Assembly (NCBI RefSeq): GCF_000420405.1
Contig: NZ_ATUW01000004.1
Coordinates: forward strand, 124,001 to 188,000
Origin: Winkia neuii subsp. neuii DSM 8576
GTDB lineage: Bacteria; Actinomycetota; Actinomycetes; Actinomycetales; Actinomycetaceae
Reading direction: 5' to 3'
Length of the DNA stretch: 64,000 bases
Shown: piece by piece, positions 38,388 to 47,449 of the stretch
Numbering within the stretch: position 1 is the first letter of the stretch
How the letters are laid out: each line of letters begins with the position of its first letter
Program-made: the position numbers and the translations under genes
Notes under the pieces: model-generated
Seen by the model: only the letters and a program-made list of their open reading frames with translations
Database searches by the model: none
Told to the model about the DNA's origin: nothing

Positions 38388-38543
38388 TTACTGTTCTTTC
38401 GCCTGCCCTCGAAGACCTAGTTCTTTTCTTCCAGCCGGGGCAACGCCCATAGATCCCCGTACTTTGTGGGCAGTGGAATTATTGCCGTGTCCGTTACTAC
38501 TGCATTTTCCGCCGCAAGAGCAGGCACTCTTTTCTTCAGCCAT
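38388..38543 (-). CDS. Small Cys-rich hypothetical protein (51 aa) between truB and ribF
   Basis: Not recognised. The ATG overlaps the truB stop (ATGGCTGA) and the stop lies 2 nt before the ribF start (TAACTATG), so the frame fills the gap exactly and would be coupled at both ends. The product starts MAEEKSACSCGGKC; C8, C10 and C14 with H19 and H26 could bind a metal. The C-terminal half is basic (KVRG, AGRKE, RGQAKEQ). The frame fits the operon too neatly to dismiss, but its length is short and no family is known to me. Confidence 0.55.
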   Translation of the reverse strand: MAEEKSACSCGGKCSSNGHGNNSTAHKVRGSMGVAPAGRKELGLRGQAKEQ

Positions 38544-39480
38544 CTAGGCCCTCCTTAGGGAACACAGTGCGCGGCTGCAAACGCCACCCACTGCCTTGAC
38601 TAGTCAATGTTGCCATAGCAACTAGGTTGTTTGCACCATCGCCAAGTGCCCATGTCCCCTCTGAGCCGGAATCTAGGTGAAGGCGGCGTCCGCAGCGCAC
38701 GTCCGCAACCTGTTCATCGCTCAGAGTTAGCGAGGGATAGAGCTTGCTTGCCACTGTAAGCATGTCGACAGTGGGTAGTTTCCCATCCGTCAATGCCTCG
38801 GGTAGGGTCAGCGCCTGGGACTGGGTAAAAGAACCCACGCGAGTCCGCCGCAATTTCCGCAGGTGAGCTCCACAACCGAGCTCTTCACCTAAATCGCGGG
38901 CAAGCGCACGGACGTAGGTTCCTGAAGAACAAGAAAGTCGCAGCGAAACCTCGCTGACGGGAACTGGCCCCTCAATGACGGTGACCGCAGAGGTCAGCTC
39001 TAACTCGGTAATGGTCACAGGGCGAGCCGCGAGAGATACCTCCCTGCCTTCGCGCACGAGCTGATAGGCGCGTCTTCCACCCACCTTTAGAGCAGAAACC
39101 GCAGAAGGAACCTGCATAATATTGCCAGTGAATTTAGGCAGTACTTGGGAGATTTGCTCAATCCGCAGGCGGGCTCCCCGCTGAGAAACTATCTCCCCGG
39201 AGGCGTCCTCGGTGCTGGTTGTAACCCCAAAGCGCACCGTTGCCTCATATTCTTTGTCAGCCCCACTAAAGTACTTGAGCAGCTTAGTAGCAGCACCCAC
39301 CGCTACTAAGAGCACCCCTGTAGCGTCGGGATCCAAAGTGCCTGCATGGCCGACTTTCCGAGTACAGGCCAGTCTCCGCACCGCCGAAACTACGTCGTGG
39401 CTCGTACAACCGGCGGGTTTATCGATTACGACAAACCCGGGGGCAGCCGGAAACTGCCCCCGGGGTACTTCTAAACGCAC
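38536..39480 (-). CDS. truB: tRNA pseudouridine(55) synthase TruB
   Basis: Forms pseudouridine-55 in the T-loop of tRNAs. The catalytic Asp50 is in KVGHAGTLDPDATGVL, the KPAGCTSHDVV motif at about 21-31, then SGTYVRALARDLGEELG at about 190, and a PUA-like C-terminal domain. Length 314 is normal. It starts 2 nt after rbfA ends. Confidence 0.96.
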   Translation of the reverse strand: MRLEVPRGQFPAAPGFVVIDKPAGCTSHDVVSAVRRLACTRKVGHAGTLDPDATGVLLVAVGAATKLLKYFSGADKEYEATVRFGVTTSTEDASGEIVSQRGARLRIEQISQVLPKFTGNIMQVPSAVSALKVGGRRAYQLVREGREVSLAARPVTITELELTSAVTVIEGPVPVSEVSLRLSCSSGTYVRALARDLGEELGCGAHLRKLRRTRVGSFTQSQALTLPEALTDGKLPTVDMLTVASKLYPSLTLSDEQVADVRCGRRLHLDSGSEGTWALGDGANNLVAMATLTSQGSGWRLQPRTVFPKEGLDG

Positions 39481-39482
39481 TA

Positions 39483-39917
39483 TTATGCCTCGTCTTTTAC
39501 GCGGGGAGCCTTATATGGATCCGCTTCGGAAGCATATGCCTTTCCCTCGGCCTGTTTCGCAATTTGGGCATCTCGGTCACGAGCTGCTGCGAGTGCCTCT
39601 TCGATAGAGGCCGCAGCCTCGGGAAGTGCATCCGGAATAAATTCCAAGGTTGGAGTTAGTCGGATGCCAAGAGCCTTCCCGACCTCGGAGCGAATAAGCC
39701 CCTTAGCCGATTCCAGCGCGGCAGCACTCCCACTGCGAGCAGCCTCGTCACCGAAAACGGTGTAAAAAACAGAAGCGTGCTGCAGATCCCCGGTAACTCT
39801 GCAATCGGTAATCGTAACGAAACCAATCCGAGGGTCCTTTATGCGACGCTCCAAAAGGCGCGCTACCGTTTGCCTAATACGGTCAGCAACCTTGCGCTGA
39901 CGTGCTTCATCTGCCAT
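39483..39917 (-). CDS. rbfA: Ribosome-binding factor A
   Basis: Late 30S maturation factor. The KH-like fold is indicated by [18 protein letters not shown]-type helix 1, [27 protein letters not shown], and the ending [17 protein letters not shown]-terminal Ala/charged extension of about 25 residues goes beyond E. coli RbfA, as in other actinobacteria. 144 residues. It follows infB by 45 nt, with a GC-rich hairpin in the gap. Confidence 0.95.
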   Translation of the reverse strand: MADEARQRKVADRIRQTVARLLERRIKDPRIGFVTITDCRVTGDLQHASVFYTVFGDEAARSGSAAALESAKGLIRSEVGKALGIRLTPTLEFIPDALPEAAASIEEALAAARDRDAQIAKQAEGKAYASEADPYKAPRVKDEA

Positions 39918-39932
39918 TTCTACCTCCCAAAG

Positions 39933-39954
39933 GGGGCGGGCCCGAGCCCGCCCC
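39933..39954 (-). other. GC-rich hairpin between infB and rbfA
   Basis: A perfect 8-bp stem (GGGGCGGG at 39933-39940, CCCGCCCC at 39947-39954) with a 6-nt loop. The following T-run is only three bases, so attenuation or mRNA processing is more likely than full termination. Confidence 0.5.
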
Positions 39955-39962
39955 TGGTGGGT

Positions 39963-42767
39963 TTAATCGCGAGGCTTCTCGCGCATCTCCCAAGTTTCAA
40001 TGATGTCGCCAACTTGAATGTCCTTGTGACCGAGCGTTATACCGCACTCGTAGCCCTCGCGGACTTCGGTCACATCGTCCTTCTCGCGACGCAACGAGGC
40101 AATCTCGAGATCGGGAGCGACAACCACAGAGTCACGAATTAGACGTGCCTTCGCACCCCTCTTGATCTTGCCACTGCGGACAATGGAACCAGCAATGTTG
40201 CCGAACTTACCGGACTTGAAGACCTGCAAAATCTCGGCCTTGCCTAGCTCGACCTCTTCATAAATGGGCTTCAGCATACCCTTCAGAGCATTCTCGACAT
40301 CTTCGATTGCAGCGTAGATCACTGAGTAGTACTTGATATCTACGCCCTCGGAATCAGCGAGTTCAGCCACACGCTCTGCAGGCCGCACGTTGAAGCCAAT
40401 AATCACTGCGTTGTCGACAGTAGCCAGATTTACGTCGTTCTGGGTAATAGCGCCGACACCGCGATGGATGATACGCAGTTGTACCTCGTCCGATACGTCA
40501 ATCTTGAGAAGCGAATCCTCCAAGGCCTCCACGGCACCAGAAACGTCACCCTTGATAATGAGGTTGAGGGTCTCAACCTTGCCTTCCTTGAGGGCCTCGT
40601 CAAAGTCCTCCAACGAGATACGCTTGCGGCGCTTGGCGAGCTGAGCCTGCCGTTCCGCAGCCTCGCGCTTGTCGGCAATCTGACGAGCAGTCCGGTCGTC
40701 GGGAGCGACGAGGAATGAATCGCCTGCACGCGGCACTGAAGTGAGGCCTAGGACCTGAACCGGGCGAGAAGGCCCAGCCTCTTCCACAGAGTTACCACGA
40801 TCGTCGAACATGGCCCTCACGCGACCGTGTGCATTGCCTACAACCAGCGCATCGCCCACTCGAAGGGTGCCACGCTGAACAAGCATGGTCGCAACCGCAC
40901 CGCGGCCACGGTCCAGATTTGCTTCAATGGCAGTACCCCGAGCTTCCGCATCCGGGTTTGCCTTTAGATCGAGGGCGGCATCTGCTGTAAGTAGCACGGC
41001 CTCGAGCAATTCTTTGATACCGGTGCGCTGCTTAGCAGAAATATCGACGAACATTACGTCGCCACCGTATTCTTCGGCAACCAGGTTGTACTCGGTGAGC
41101 TGGGCGCGGATCTTGTCCGGATTAGCACCTGGCTTATCGATCTTGTTTACTGCGACCACAATCGGCACCTCGGCCGACTGCGCATGGTTAATCGCCTCAA
41201 CAGTCTGGGGCATAACCCCATCGTCTGCAGCTACCACAATGATTGCGATATCCGTTGCCTGGGCGCCACGGGCACGCATAGCGGTGAATGCTTCGTGCCC
41301 GGGAGTATCGATAAAGGTAACGGCTCGCTCCTGGTCGTTCAACGACACTTTTACCTGATAGGCGCCGATGTGCTGGGTTATGCCACCATGCTCACCGCCA
41401 ACAACGTCCGTGTGGCGAATAGCGTCTAGCAGCTTAGTCTTACCGTGGTCGACGTGGCCCATAACAGTAACCACTGGCGGCCTCGGAGCCATATTCTGTT
41501 GATCATCAGCCTCTTCGGCCTCCAGATCTATATCGAATGACTCCAAGAGCTCCCGATCTTCGTCCTCGGGGGAAACGATCTTTACTACGTACCCAAGCTC
41601 GGCTCCCAGTGCCTCGAAGGTGTCCTGGTCGAGAGACTGATTCGCGGTTACCATTTCGCCCAAGTGGAACATCACGGTTACCAAGGCTGCCGGGTTGACG
41701 TTGATCTTGTCGGCAAAATCGGCCAAGGACGCACCCGAGCGAATGCGCACCTCGGTAGTGCCGTCGCCGCGGGGTACTTGAACGCCGCCAATAGTTGGAG
41801 CCTTCTGTTCGAATTCCTGCCGCTTAGCACGCTTAGACTTGCGACGCTTCGAGCCACCACCGCGGCCGAATGCCCCCTGTGTGGAGCCGCGTCCACCGCG
41901 ACCACCACGTGGTCCACCAAAGCCGCCGCGAGGGCCACCCCCGCGACCCCCTCGGCGAGAATCGCGATTGCCGGGCCTATTGTTCTGCCCGGCGTGCGCC
42001 TGTGCTTCAGCAAGCTTGGAACGCTCCGGCATCATGTTCGGATTTGGACGTGGCCCGGACGGACGCCTGTTCTTAGCTCCGCCACCAGGCTTGTTGTTGC
42101 GACCTCTGCCGCCGGGTTTGGGCATCCCCTGGGCGGAGGCGTATGGGTTATTGCCCGGGCGTGGCCCCGGCCGCGGGCCTGGACGACGACTACCTCCCGG
42201 ACGTGGCATGCCCTGCGAAGAAGCGAACGGGTTGTTGCCCGGACGAGGTTCATGTGCCTTCTGAGCGGACTTCACTGCCGCCTTAGGCGTAGGAATATGG
42301 GAACCTGGTTTAGGAGCCGGCTTCCTGGGAGCCGGTTTTTCGGTAGAAGCCGCCTTCTTACCCGCCGGCTTAGGACCGGGTTTCGCGCTGGTCTTAGCCG
42401 CAGGCTTAGCTTCATTCCTTGGCTTCGCAGTTGCCTTTGGTTTAGCCGCAGCCTTTGCGCCAGAGTCAACTTTTTTAGCCTTCGGCCCAGGCTTGGGAGC
42501 ATTAGCTTTAGAAGCAGCAGGCTTCTTAGCCGTGCCCTTAGAAGTAGTTTCCTTTTTAGCAGGCTTCTTAGTTCCCTTGGCCGAAGCAGACTTCTTGTCG
42601 TCTGCGACGCCCTTGGGGAACTGCTCTCGGATCCTTCGCACCACCGGCGCCTCAATTGTAGAGGACGCAGATTTTACGAACTCACCCTGCTCCTTCAAGA
42701 TTCCAAGAAGATTTTTAGAGGTGGTACCGAGCTCTTTAGCAAGCTCATGCACGCGCAGTTTTGCCAC
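39963..42767 (-). CDS. infB: Translation initiation factor IF-2
   Basis: GTPase that places fMet-tRNA on the 30S subunit. The N-terminal IF2-N domain starts [21 protein letters not shown] very long low-complexity region (about 60-330) is Lys/Ala/Pro-rich, then Gly/Arg-rich. The G domain follows with GHVDHGKT at about 436-443, DTPGHEAF and NKIDKPGAN. The GTG at 42767 has AGGAG at 7 nt and matches the family start; the longer frame to 42806 is not used. 934 residues. It lies in the conserved rimP-nusA-ylxR-infB-rbfA order. Confidence 0.97.
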   Translation of the reverse strand: MAKLRVHELAKELGTTSKNLLGILKEQGEFVKSASSTIEAPVVRRIREQFPKGVADDKKSASAKGTKKPAKKETTSKGTAKKPAASKANAPKPGPKAKKVDSGAKAAAKPKATAKPRNEAKPAAKTSAKPGPKPAGKKAASTEKPAPRKPAPKPGSHIPTPKAAVKSAQKAHEPRPGNNPFASSQGMPRPGGSRRPGPRPGPRPGNNPYASAQGMPKPGGRGRNNKPGGGAKNRRPSGPRPNPNMMPERSKLAEAQAHAGQNNRPGNRDSRRGGRGGGPRGGFGGPRGGRGGRGSTQGAFGRGGGSKRRKSKRAKRQEFEQKAPTIGGVQVPRGDGTTEVRIRSGASLADFADKINVNPAALVTVMFHLGEMVTANQSLDQDTFEALGAELGYVVKIVSPEDEDRELLESFDIDLEAEEADDQQNMAPRPPVVTVMGHVDHGKTKLLDAIRHTDVVGGEHGGITQHIGAYQVKVSLNDQERAVTFIDTPGHEAFTAMRARGAQATDIAIIVVAADDGVMPQTVEAINHAQSAEVPIVVAVNKIDKPGANPDKIRAQLTEYNLVAEEYGGDVMFVDISAKQRTGIKELLEAVLLTADAALDLKANPDAEARGTAIEANLDRGRGAVATMLVQRGTLRVGDALVVGNAHGRVRAMFDDRGNSVEEAGPSRPVQVLGLTSVPRAGDSFLVAPDDRTARQIADKREAAERQAQLAKRRKRISLEDFDEALKEGKVETLNLIIKGDVSGAVEALEDSLLKIDVSDEVQLRIIHRGVGAITQNDVNLATVDNAVIIGFNVRPAERVAELADSEGVDIKYYSVIYAAIEDVENALKGMLKPIYEEVELGKAEILQVFKSGKFGNIAGSIVRSGKIKRGAKARLIRDSVVVAPDLEIASLRREKDDVTEVREGYECGITLGHKDIQVGDIIETWEMREKPRD

Positions 42768-42824
42768 AATTCTCCTGTCTGGGTCCGCCCCAAACAGGAC
42801 GGACAATTTACTTTTGCTGGCAGC

Positions 42825-43208
42825 TCATCGCTGGGTACTCATCGGGTGCCCATCAGCTTCCAACCCGCTTTCGTCTCGTGCTTCAAGGACCTTGCCGCCT
42901 TGAATGCTCTTATTTGCGACCTGCAGCAGCGCACCCAGCTGCTGCGAATCGACCTTGACGGCCGCTCGAAGCGCTCTGGGGATAGCCCGAGTTTTGACTG
43001 CCCGGTGCAAGCACTTAAGATCCGGGTGAATCCATGCACCTCTGCCACTGCGAGTCGAAGGGGACCAAACCGTAGCCCGCTCCCCATCAGAAACCAGACG
43101 AACCAAATTGGCCCTAGCATCCTGGTTTCTGCAACCTACGCACGTGCGCGCTCGAGCGCGGACCTTGTCTGACGCTCGATCGCACACGGGTCCCATTTTA
43201 GCGGTCAT
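42825..43208 (-). CDS. YlxR family RNA-binding protein (DUF448)
   Basis: Small basic protein encoded between nusA and infB in most Gram-positive bacteria. The signature RTCVGCRNQD (C23, C26) and GRGAWIHPDLKCLHRAV are present. Proposed to bind RNA or RNase P RNA; function in this group is not settled. The ATG overlaps the nusA stop by 4 nt (ATGA); the Met at residue 5 is an alternative. 127 residues, somewhat longer than the usual ~90-100 because of a C-terminal tail. Confidence 0.92.
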   Translation of the reverse strand: MTAKMGPVCDRASDKVRARARTCVGCRNQDARANLVRLVSDGERATVWSPSTRSGRGAWIHPDLKCLHRAVKTRAIPRALRAAVKVDSQQLGALLQVANKSIQGGKVLEARDESGLEADGHPMSTQR

Positions 43209-44251
43209 TCGGCCGAATCTACAGCGCCGCCCCCGTTCACCGGGTGTGTATCTGGTCTCGATTCACTAGAAGCCAGGGGCCGCCCCAGTTCCTCGGTATC
43301 GGACTTGATATCGATCTTGCAACCAGTTAAACGGGCGGCAAGACGCGCATTCTGACCCTCCCTGCCGATGGCTAGAGACAGTTGAAAATCCGGAACTAAC
43401 ACTTTGGCCATAGCTTCCCCACTAGAGGCCATAGTGACAGAAGACACACGGGCGGGGGAAAGTGCGTTCGCTACGAACGTAGCCATATCGTCTGAGTAAT
43501 CGATTATGTCTATCTTCTCGCCACCCAGGTCCCTCATAACTGCTCGTACGCGCGCGCCCATGGGCCCAATACACGCACCTTTCGCATTTACACCTTTTTG
43601 CAGCGGCTTCACTGCAATCTTAGTGCGATAGCCGGCCTCCCTCGCAATGGATTCAATCTTCAGACCACCGTCGGACAGCTCAGGCACTTCCCGCTCAAAC
43701 AGGCGCCGCACCAGCTCGGGGTGGCGACGCGACAGTTCGATTCGAGCCCCTTTTTCGGTGCGGACCGCCCTAACCACGTAGGCGCGAATCAAGGTATTGT
43801 GCGGTAGCTTTTCGCCCGGGATTTGTTCTCCCTCAGGAAGGATTGCCTCGTAATCACCAACTTTGACCGTAACTATGTGCGGATTACGCGACTGCTGCAC
43901 GCGGCCAGCTACTACCGTGCCGGTTTTATCCGAAAATTCGCCTAGCACCTGCGCATCTTCGGCTTCGCGCAAGCGCTGGACAATCATCGAACGAGCCACA
44001 GATGTGGCAATGCGCCCGAATCCCGAGGGGGTGTCGTCGAACTCCCCAATTGGGTTTCCGTCCTCGTCTTCCTCGGTAGCCATGACAACGACATGACCAT
44101 GTTTATCGATCTCGACCCGCGCCTTGGGAAGGGCCCCTGGAACGTTGTGATAGGCCTTGAGTAGCGCGTCTTCAATGGCCTCCACCAGCTGGTCCAGGCT
44201 GATGCCGCGCTCGTTTTCGACGGCGCGCAAGGCGCTCATATCAATATCCAT
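43205..44251 (-). CDS. nusA: Transcription termination/antitermination protein NusA
   Basis: RNA polymerase-associated elongation factor. It has an N-terminal domain (about 1-125), S1 (about 135-200, with GTVVAGRVQQSRNPHIVTVKVGD-like) and tandem KH domains (about 200-330, including GACIGPMGARVRAVMRDL and LAIGREGQNARLAARLTG). At 348 residues it lacks the C-terminal acidic repeats of proteobacterial NusA, normal for actinobacteria. Last residues overlap ylxR. Confidence 0.97.
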   Translation of the reverse strand: MDIDMSALRAVENERGISLDQLVEAIEDALLKAYHNVPGALPKARVEIDKHGHVVVMATEEDEDGNPIGEFDDTPSGFGRIATSVARSMIVQRLREAEDAQVLGEFSDKTGTVVAGRVQQSRNPHIVTVKVGDYEAILPEGEQIPGEKLPHNTLIRAYVVRAVRTEKGARIELSRRHPELVRRLFEREVPELSDGGLKIESIAREAGYRTKIAVKPLQKGVNAKGACIGPMGARVRAVMRDLGGEKIDIIDYSDDMATFVANALSPARVSSVTMASSGEAMAKVLVPDFQLSLAIGREGQNARLAARLTGCKIDIKSDTEELGRPLASSESRPDTHPVNGGGAVDSAE

Positions 44252-44263
44252 TGATCGTCCTCC

Positions 44264-44719
44264 CTAAAAGAACATCACTACGGTGCGTGCCGCAGAGATC
44301 TGGGCCCTATCCACTTCCCGAAGCCCATCCGAGGTCATAATCCGAACCGGATCTGGGCCAACTCCGACCAGTTTACCTGCCAAGGTTGCGTTTCCCACCT
44401 CAAGTTCGACGTGTTGGCCCTCCGCGCGACGAAAGTCTCGATCGGTTAGTAACTCTCGCTCGGCCCCCAGCGTGGTCACCTCAAGAGTGTACTGTCCAGA
44501 AATTGGATCCACGCGATCGAGAATCTGCGAAACTATGTGTGTTGCCTCCGTGAGCGCCTTCGAATCCACTCCCCCGGGACCATCGTTTAGATCCAGCACT
44601 ACTCGCAAACGCGAGTGTTTACCGGCGGGAATCTTTTCAACCTGTAGGACTGTGAGCCCCAAATGACTAACCGCTTGATCGAATTCAAGTCGTAAAGATT
44701 CATACCGGTCCTTTTGCAC
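44264..44719 (-). CDS. rimP: Ribosome maturation factor RimP
   Basis: 30S assembly factor. Evidence is the N-terminal domain with SHLGLTVLQVEKIPAGKHSRLRVVLD, the linker EATHIVSQILDRVDPISGQYTLEVTTLGAERELL-like, and the C-terminal SH3-like barrel. 151 residues. It is the first gene of the nusA operon, divergent from the lipoprotein gene. Confidence 0.95.
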   Translation of the reverse strand: MQKDRYESLRLEFDQAVSHLGLTVLQVEKIPAGKHSRLRVVLDLNDGPGGVDSKALTEATHIVSQILDRVDPISGQYTLEVTTLGAERELLTDRDFRRAEGQHVELEVGNATLAGKLVGVGPDPVRIMTSDGLREVDRAQISAARTVVMFF

Positions 44720-44772
44720 GGCGCCTCCCCTAAATTCACTTAAGCCAATCCTACCCGTGCAATGATGGCGCC

Positions 44773-45753
44773 ATGAAAAAGTTTTTTGCTACGTGCCTAT
44801 GTTTTTCTGTAGCTACGGCTCTTCTTTCGGGCTGCAACCTTCGGGTGGACACCGGCATCCCTCCTCTGCCTGATCTTTCGATTGACGACGCGGCCAGGAA
44901 CGCAGCTGCCATCTGCGAGCAAAATATCGCCACTTCCCTACCCAAACTCCACATTGGAGAAAGCGGGCTAGAACTAGCGAAAACTAACACTAGAGACGCA
45001 AAAGTGAGGTTGGGCACTTTCGGTGAGGTATGGAGAGGATGGTCTCGGAAACGCCCTGAAGGCGGAGCGACCCCACCGCCCAGACCAGCCGCACCTAGCG
45101 ACATTGCCGAAACACTAAGGGAATATTCGCGCTGCGCCGCCCAAGCTGGAGCGGATAGCAGCGCCGTGAAAGATCCTTCTCTCGCCAAGCTCTTACTTTC
45201 GGCCTCTGTTGCTCGGCAGGCCGAAGGGGTCGCCCTCGCTAACGTTGTTTCAGCTTCACTCCCCAAAGTTGAAGTCTCTGCATCCAAGGCGCTCCGCCTA
45301 AACCGCACCACGGGTAAGTACGCACCTACCGATGCGCAATCTAGTGCTCCGAAGGCCAATTCTGAATATGCGGGCTCGCTCCCAGAAGACCTGTTGGCGG
45401 GCTTAGATCAGTCACGCTACCAGCTGCAGTGGGCGGCAGCTAATTTGGACGAGAACGGAGCTCTTGTGGATGCCGCAGAGAAGATCTCGAAGCAAGTTGA
45501 CGCGCTCGCTAACGCGGGCGGGCAGGACAAACGACAGGCTTCCTACCCGAGCGCCGGTGAAGCTAAAAGTGTCGCAAAAAAGGCCCTAGAAAATGCGGCT
45601 AAGTGGCAAATGAGGTTGATCACCGCCGAGGATGCTACACGGTGGCAAGTTCCTCAAACGCTCGGGGCTATTTACAAAGCCCAGATTGAACTCACTCACG
45701 AGCAGATCCCACTGCCCTACCTAGAATCAGATGATAGTAAAAGCTCCCAATAG
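44773..45753 (+). CDS. Putative lipoprotein of unknown function
   Basis: A 326-residue exported protein. The N-terminus is a lipoprotein signal peptide with lipobox LLSGC (Cys21). The mature part is Ala-rich and largely helical. The C-terminal third (LDQSRYQLQWAAANLDENGALVDAAEKISKQ onward, about 215-300) is reminiscent of the ferritin-like DUF4439 proteins often encoded opposite rimP in actinobacteria, but the resemblance is weak and no metal-binding residues can be assigned. Divergent from rimP, with the two starts about 50 nt apart. Confidence 0.75.
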   Translation: MKKFFATCLCFSVATALLSGCNLRVDTGIPPLPDLSIDDAARNAAAICEQNIATSLPKLHIGESGLELAKTNTRDAKVRLGTFGEVWRGWSRKRPEGGATPPPRPAAPSDIAETLREYSRCAAQAGADSSAVKDPSLAKLLLSASVARQAEGVALANVVSASLPKVEVSASKALRLNRTTGKYAPTDAQSSAPKANSEYAGSLPEDLLAGLDQSRYQLQWAAANLDENGALVDAAEKISKQVDALANAGGQDKRQASYPSAGEAKSVAKKALENAAKWQMRLITAEDATRWQVPQTLGAIYKAQIELTHEQIPLPYLESDDSKSSQ

Positions 45754-45848
45754 CTATCGCAGACTAGAGTGACTGGGATCGAAAGAAGCTGGCTGGCAAA
45801 GTATGCCTAACGGTTCCGGGGGGGGCAATCCCGCTTCAACATAAAAAT

Positions 45849-45872
45849 GCCACCGGGCGGCAACCCGGTGGC
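45849..45872 (+). other. GC-rich hairpin before the micro-ORF
   Basis: A 9-bp perfect stem (GCCACCGGG/CCCGGTGGC) with a 6-nt loop lies 22 nt before the ATG of a 29-codon ORF. It could end the lipoprotein transcript or fold in the leader of the micro-ORF; no U-tract follows. Confidence 0.45.
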
Positions 45873-45893
45873 CATAGAGAAAAGGAGGCTGAG

Positions 45894-45983
45894 ATGCTAA
45901 CCCTAGCGATAATCTCAGTACTCCTAGCTCTTCCTACCTCTATGGTAGCAGTCATTGAGTTCCTCTATGATAGCAGTCATTGA
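45894..45983 (+). CDS. Hydrophobic micro-ORF (29 aa), possible small membrane peptide
   Basis: ATG preceded by AAAGGAGG at 6 nt, the best ribosome binding site in this patch. The peptide is MLTLAIISVLLALPTSMVAV followed by IEFLYDSSH. A 25-bp tandem duplication inside it shifts the frame; with a single copy the frame would instead end IELINYLRKK, giving a hydrophobic helix plus a basic tail, the shape of type I toxin or holin-like peptides. A terminator follows. The identity is not established; it may be a decayed copy. Confidence 0.5.
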   Translation: MLTLAIISVLLALPTSMVAVIEFLYDSSH

Positions 45984-45986
45984 GTT
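45937..45986 (+). repeat. 25-bp tandem duplication
   Basis: Two adjacent 25-bp copies (45937-45961 and 45962-45986) beginning CCTCTATG, differing at one base. They lie inside the micro-ORF and, because 25 is not a multiple of three, change its C-terminus. Confidence 0.9.
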
Positions 45987-46020
45987 GATTAACTACCTAC
46001 GTAAGAAGTAGGAACGGCTA

Positions 46021-46055
46021 GCCGGGGGCTGGCAAGCCCGGCCCCCGGGTTTCTC
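46021..46055 (+). terminator. Probable terminator after the micro-ORF
   Basis: A strong GC stem (CCGGGGGC pairing with GCCCCCGG, loop containing a second small GGGCT/AGCCC fold) followed by GTTTCTC. It closes a compact unit of leader hairpin, micro-ORF and terminator. Confidence 0.6.
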
Positions 46056-46074
46056 TAACAAAGGTTAGGCGGTA

Positions 46075-46296
46075 TTGATGGAAACATATTTGACTCGCGG
46101 GGACATAGCCGACTACTTAGGCGTGCATCCGGGCACTATTCGCGGCTATGCGGCTAAGGGTATGTTACCCGAGGCGGACATTATTGTTGGGGTCAAGCGT
46201 CCCGTCAAAGGGTGGCTAGTTTCCACTATTGACGCTTGGAATAAGTCCCGGCCCGGTTCCGGTAATTGGAACAAGACTACCGGCGACGCTTGCTAG
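46075..46296 (+). CDS. Small HTH protein (excisionase/AlpA-like)
   Basis: A 73-residue DNA-binding protein. The N-terminal helix-turn-helix (about 5-27: LTRGDIADYLGVHPGTIRGYAAKGML) has the MerR-like pattern of phage and integrative-element excisionases or AlpA regulators, and the rest (KGWLVSTIDAWNKSRPG) matches the usual strand/helix ending. No integrase is found nearby. It is the clearest mobile-element-type gene of the patch between the lipoprotein gene and tRNA-Asn. Confidence 0.72.
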   Translation: MMETYLTRGDIADYLGVHPGTIRGYAAKGMLPEADIIVGVKRPVKGWLVSTIDAWNKSRPGSGNWNKTTGDAC

Positions 46297-46460
46297 CTTC
46301 TCTTTCGAGATAGTGAATGGGAGCGCGCACCTCTGCGCGCCCATGGGATGCGTCTTGCTTGATTTCACCTAGTCGTTGTCCAAGACTTTTCACCATCATA
46401 ATAGCTAGTTCAACGGGGTTTCGAGCCCTTTAATACCGGGCGAGATCGCTGGCGTGGCTG

Positions 46461-46640
46461 GTGGATGGGCGCACTAACTCACGCCGTATTGTGGCATTAG
46501 CTAACGCTATGGCCCACGGCACCCCAGCCCCGTGGGAGGGGTTACCTTTGCGGGAACCGGACCAACAGTATCTAGATACAGTACGGGGTTGGACATCCCC
46601 AGCAGATGAACCCTTATTGGGGTACCCGCAAAGACCGTAG
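46461..46640 (+). pseudogene. Open 59-codon stretch, probable gene remnant
   Basis: A frame from GTG 46461 to TAG 46640 encodes a Pro/Trp-containing stretch (LANAMAHGTPAPWEGLPL, then WTSPADEPLLGYPQ). There is no ribosome binding site and a stop lies just upstream at the left, so it looks like the tail of a lost gene rather than an intact one. Not recognised. The rest of 46297-46680 holds a short inverted repeat (GCGCGC) but no other gene. Confidence 0.3.
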
Positions 46641-46680
46641 CTAAGGCTTGGCGTTCTGATTCAGGCTGTATTAGCCGGGG

Positions 46681-47424
46681 GTGGATGGAAGCAAAGATGA
46701 CCTGTACGAAATAGCCAAGGCTGGAGTAGATGCCGCCCCCGCCCTAATTGCCAAACATCTATACAAAGCCCGGGGCAACCTTCTTAGAGTCAGCAGATCT
46801 TTAAATCGAATCTGCAAAGGTAATCACTGGTTGGAAGATGACGTGCTGCAAATTGTAACCATGCAGCACCTGAAAAACCTGCACGAGGCGGCCTCGAACC
46901 CCGAGTGGGCGATGGGGATCAGGGATGTCTTTGCTCTCACCCACTTTGGTGCCAAAGATGCTGTAAACCGCGAAATCATACGTCTCACCCACCCGGCAAG
47001 CGGGGTCATCGGATTGGTGCGGCGCAAGAGCAAACTTGAAGCTTTTATGAGCGAGAGTTCCTACGCCTCAGTCAGGGAGGCGGTTGAGGATTTCAATACC
47101 CAGCAGCGGGCTAAGGTCAAAAACCCCACCAAGCAGGGCGCGCTCATAACTCTCAAGGAAGCCGCCGGAGTGCGTAAGGCCCGACTTGATGGAGCCACTA
47201 TCATCCAACCCCGCCAGGAAGAAGAGCCTGACTATATTTGTGCAGCCTTTGCGATGCGCCCACTAACTCAGGCGGTAATGGGGCTGCGGGCCGCTAAAGG
47301 GGCCATGAGAGGGGATTCTTTTGCCCAGATTCGCGCAGTCTTACGCAGGACCTTCTCGATTACGGGTGAGGAGGCTGAGGATGTCATTTCTCGCCTGCTT
47401 GGCTGTATTAGCAGTGCAGAATGA
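46681..47424 (+). CDS. Hypothetical protein, possibly sigma-factor-like
   Basis: A 247-residue protein, not recognised with confidence. The segment LEDDVLQIVTMQHLKNL (about 57-73) followed by a Trp-containing helix and KDAVNREIIRLTHPASG (about 105-121) resembles sigma-70 region 2 (the D-D-V-x-Q core and the following basic helix). The C-terminal 50 residues end EEAEDVISRLLGCI. The GTG start has a poor ribosome binding site. It lies in an accessory patch and is followed 25 nt later by another unknown gene, probably in the same transcript. Confidence 0.55.
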   Translation: MDGSKDDLYEIAKAGVDAAPALIAKHLYKARGNLLRVSRSLNRICKGNHWLEDDVLQIVTMQHLKNLHEAASNPEWAMGIRDVFALTHFGAKDAVNREIIRLTHPASGVIGLVRRKSKLEAFMSESSYASVREAVEDFNTQQRAKVKNPTKQGALITLKEAAGVRKARLDGATIIQPRQEEEPDYICAAFAMRPLTQAVMGLRAAKGAMRGDSFAQIRAVLRRTFSITGEEAEDVISRLLGCISSAE

Positions 47425-47449
47425 AACCTAACCTAAAGGGATACTTATT

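Noticed and set aside
38386-38543. Riboswitch or RNA element upstream of ribF
   Set aside because: The gap is filled by a coupled ORF and shows no FMN-riboswitch-like conserved segments.
41890-42260. Repetitive Gly/Arg/Pro DNA in infB considered as a CRISPR-like or satellite repeat
   Set aside because: The repeats are imperfect, in frame, and simply encode the low-complexity linker of IF-2.
41664-43172. Long plus-strand open frame opposite infB/ylxR, rich in Arg, Ser and Leu
   Set aside because: It lies antisense to the low-complexity N-terminal part of IF-2 and arises from its biased codons; no ribosome binding site or recognisable domain.
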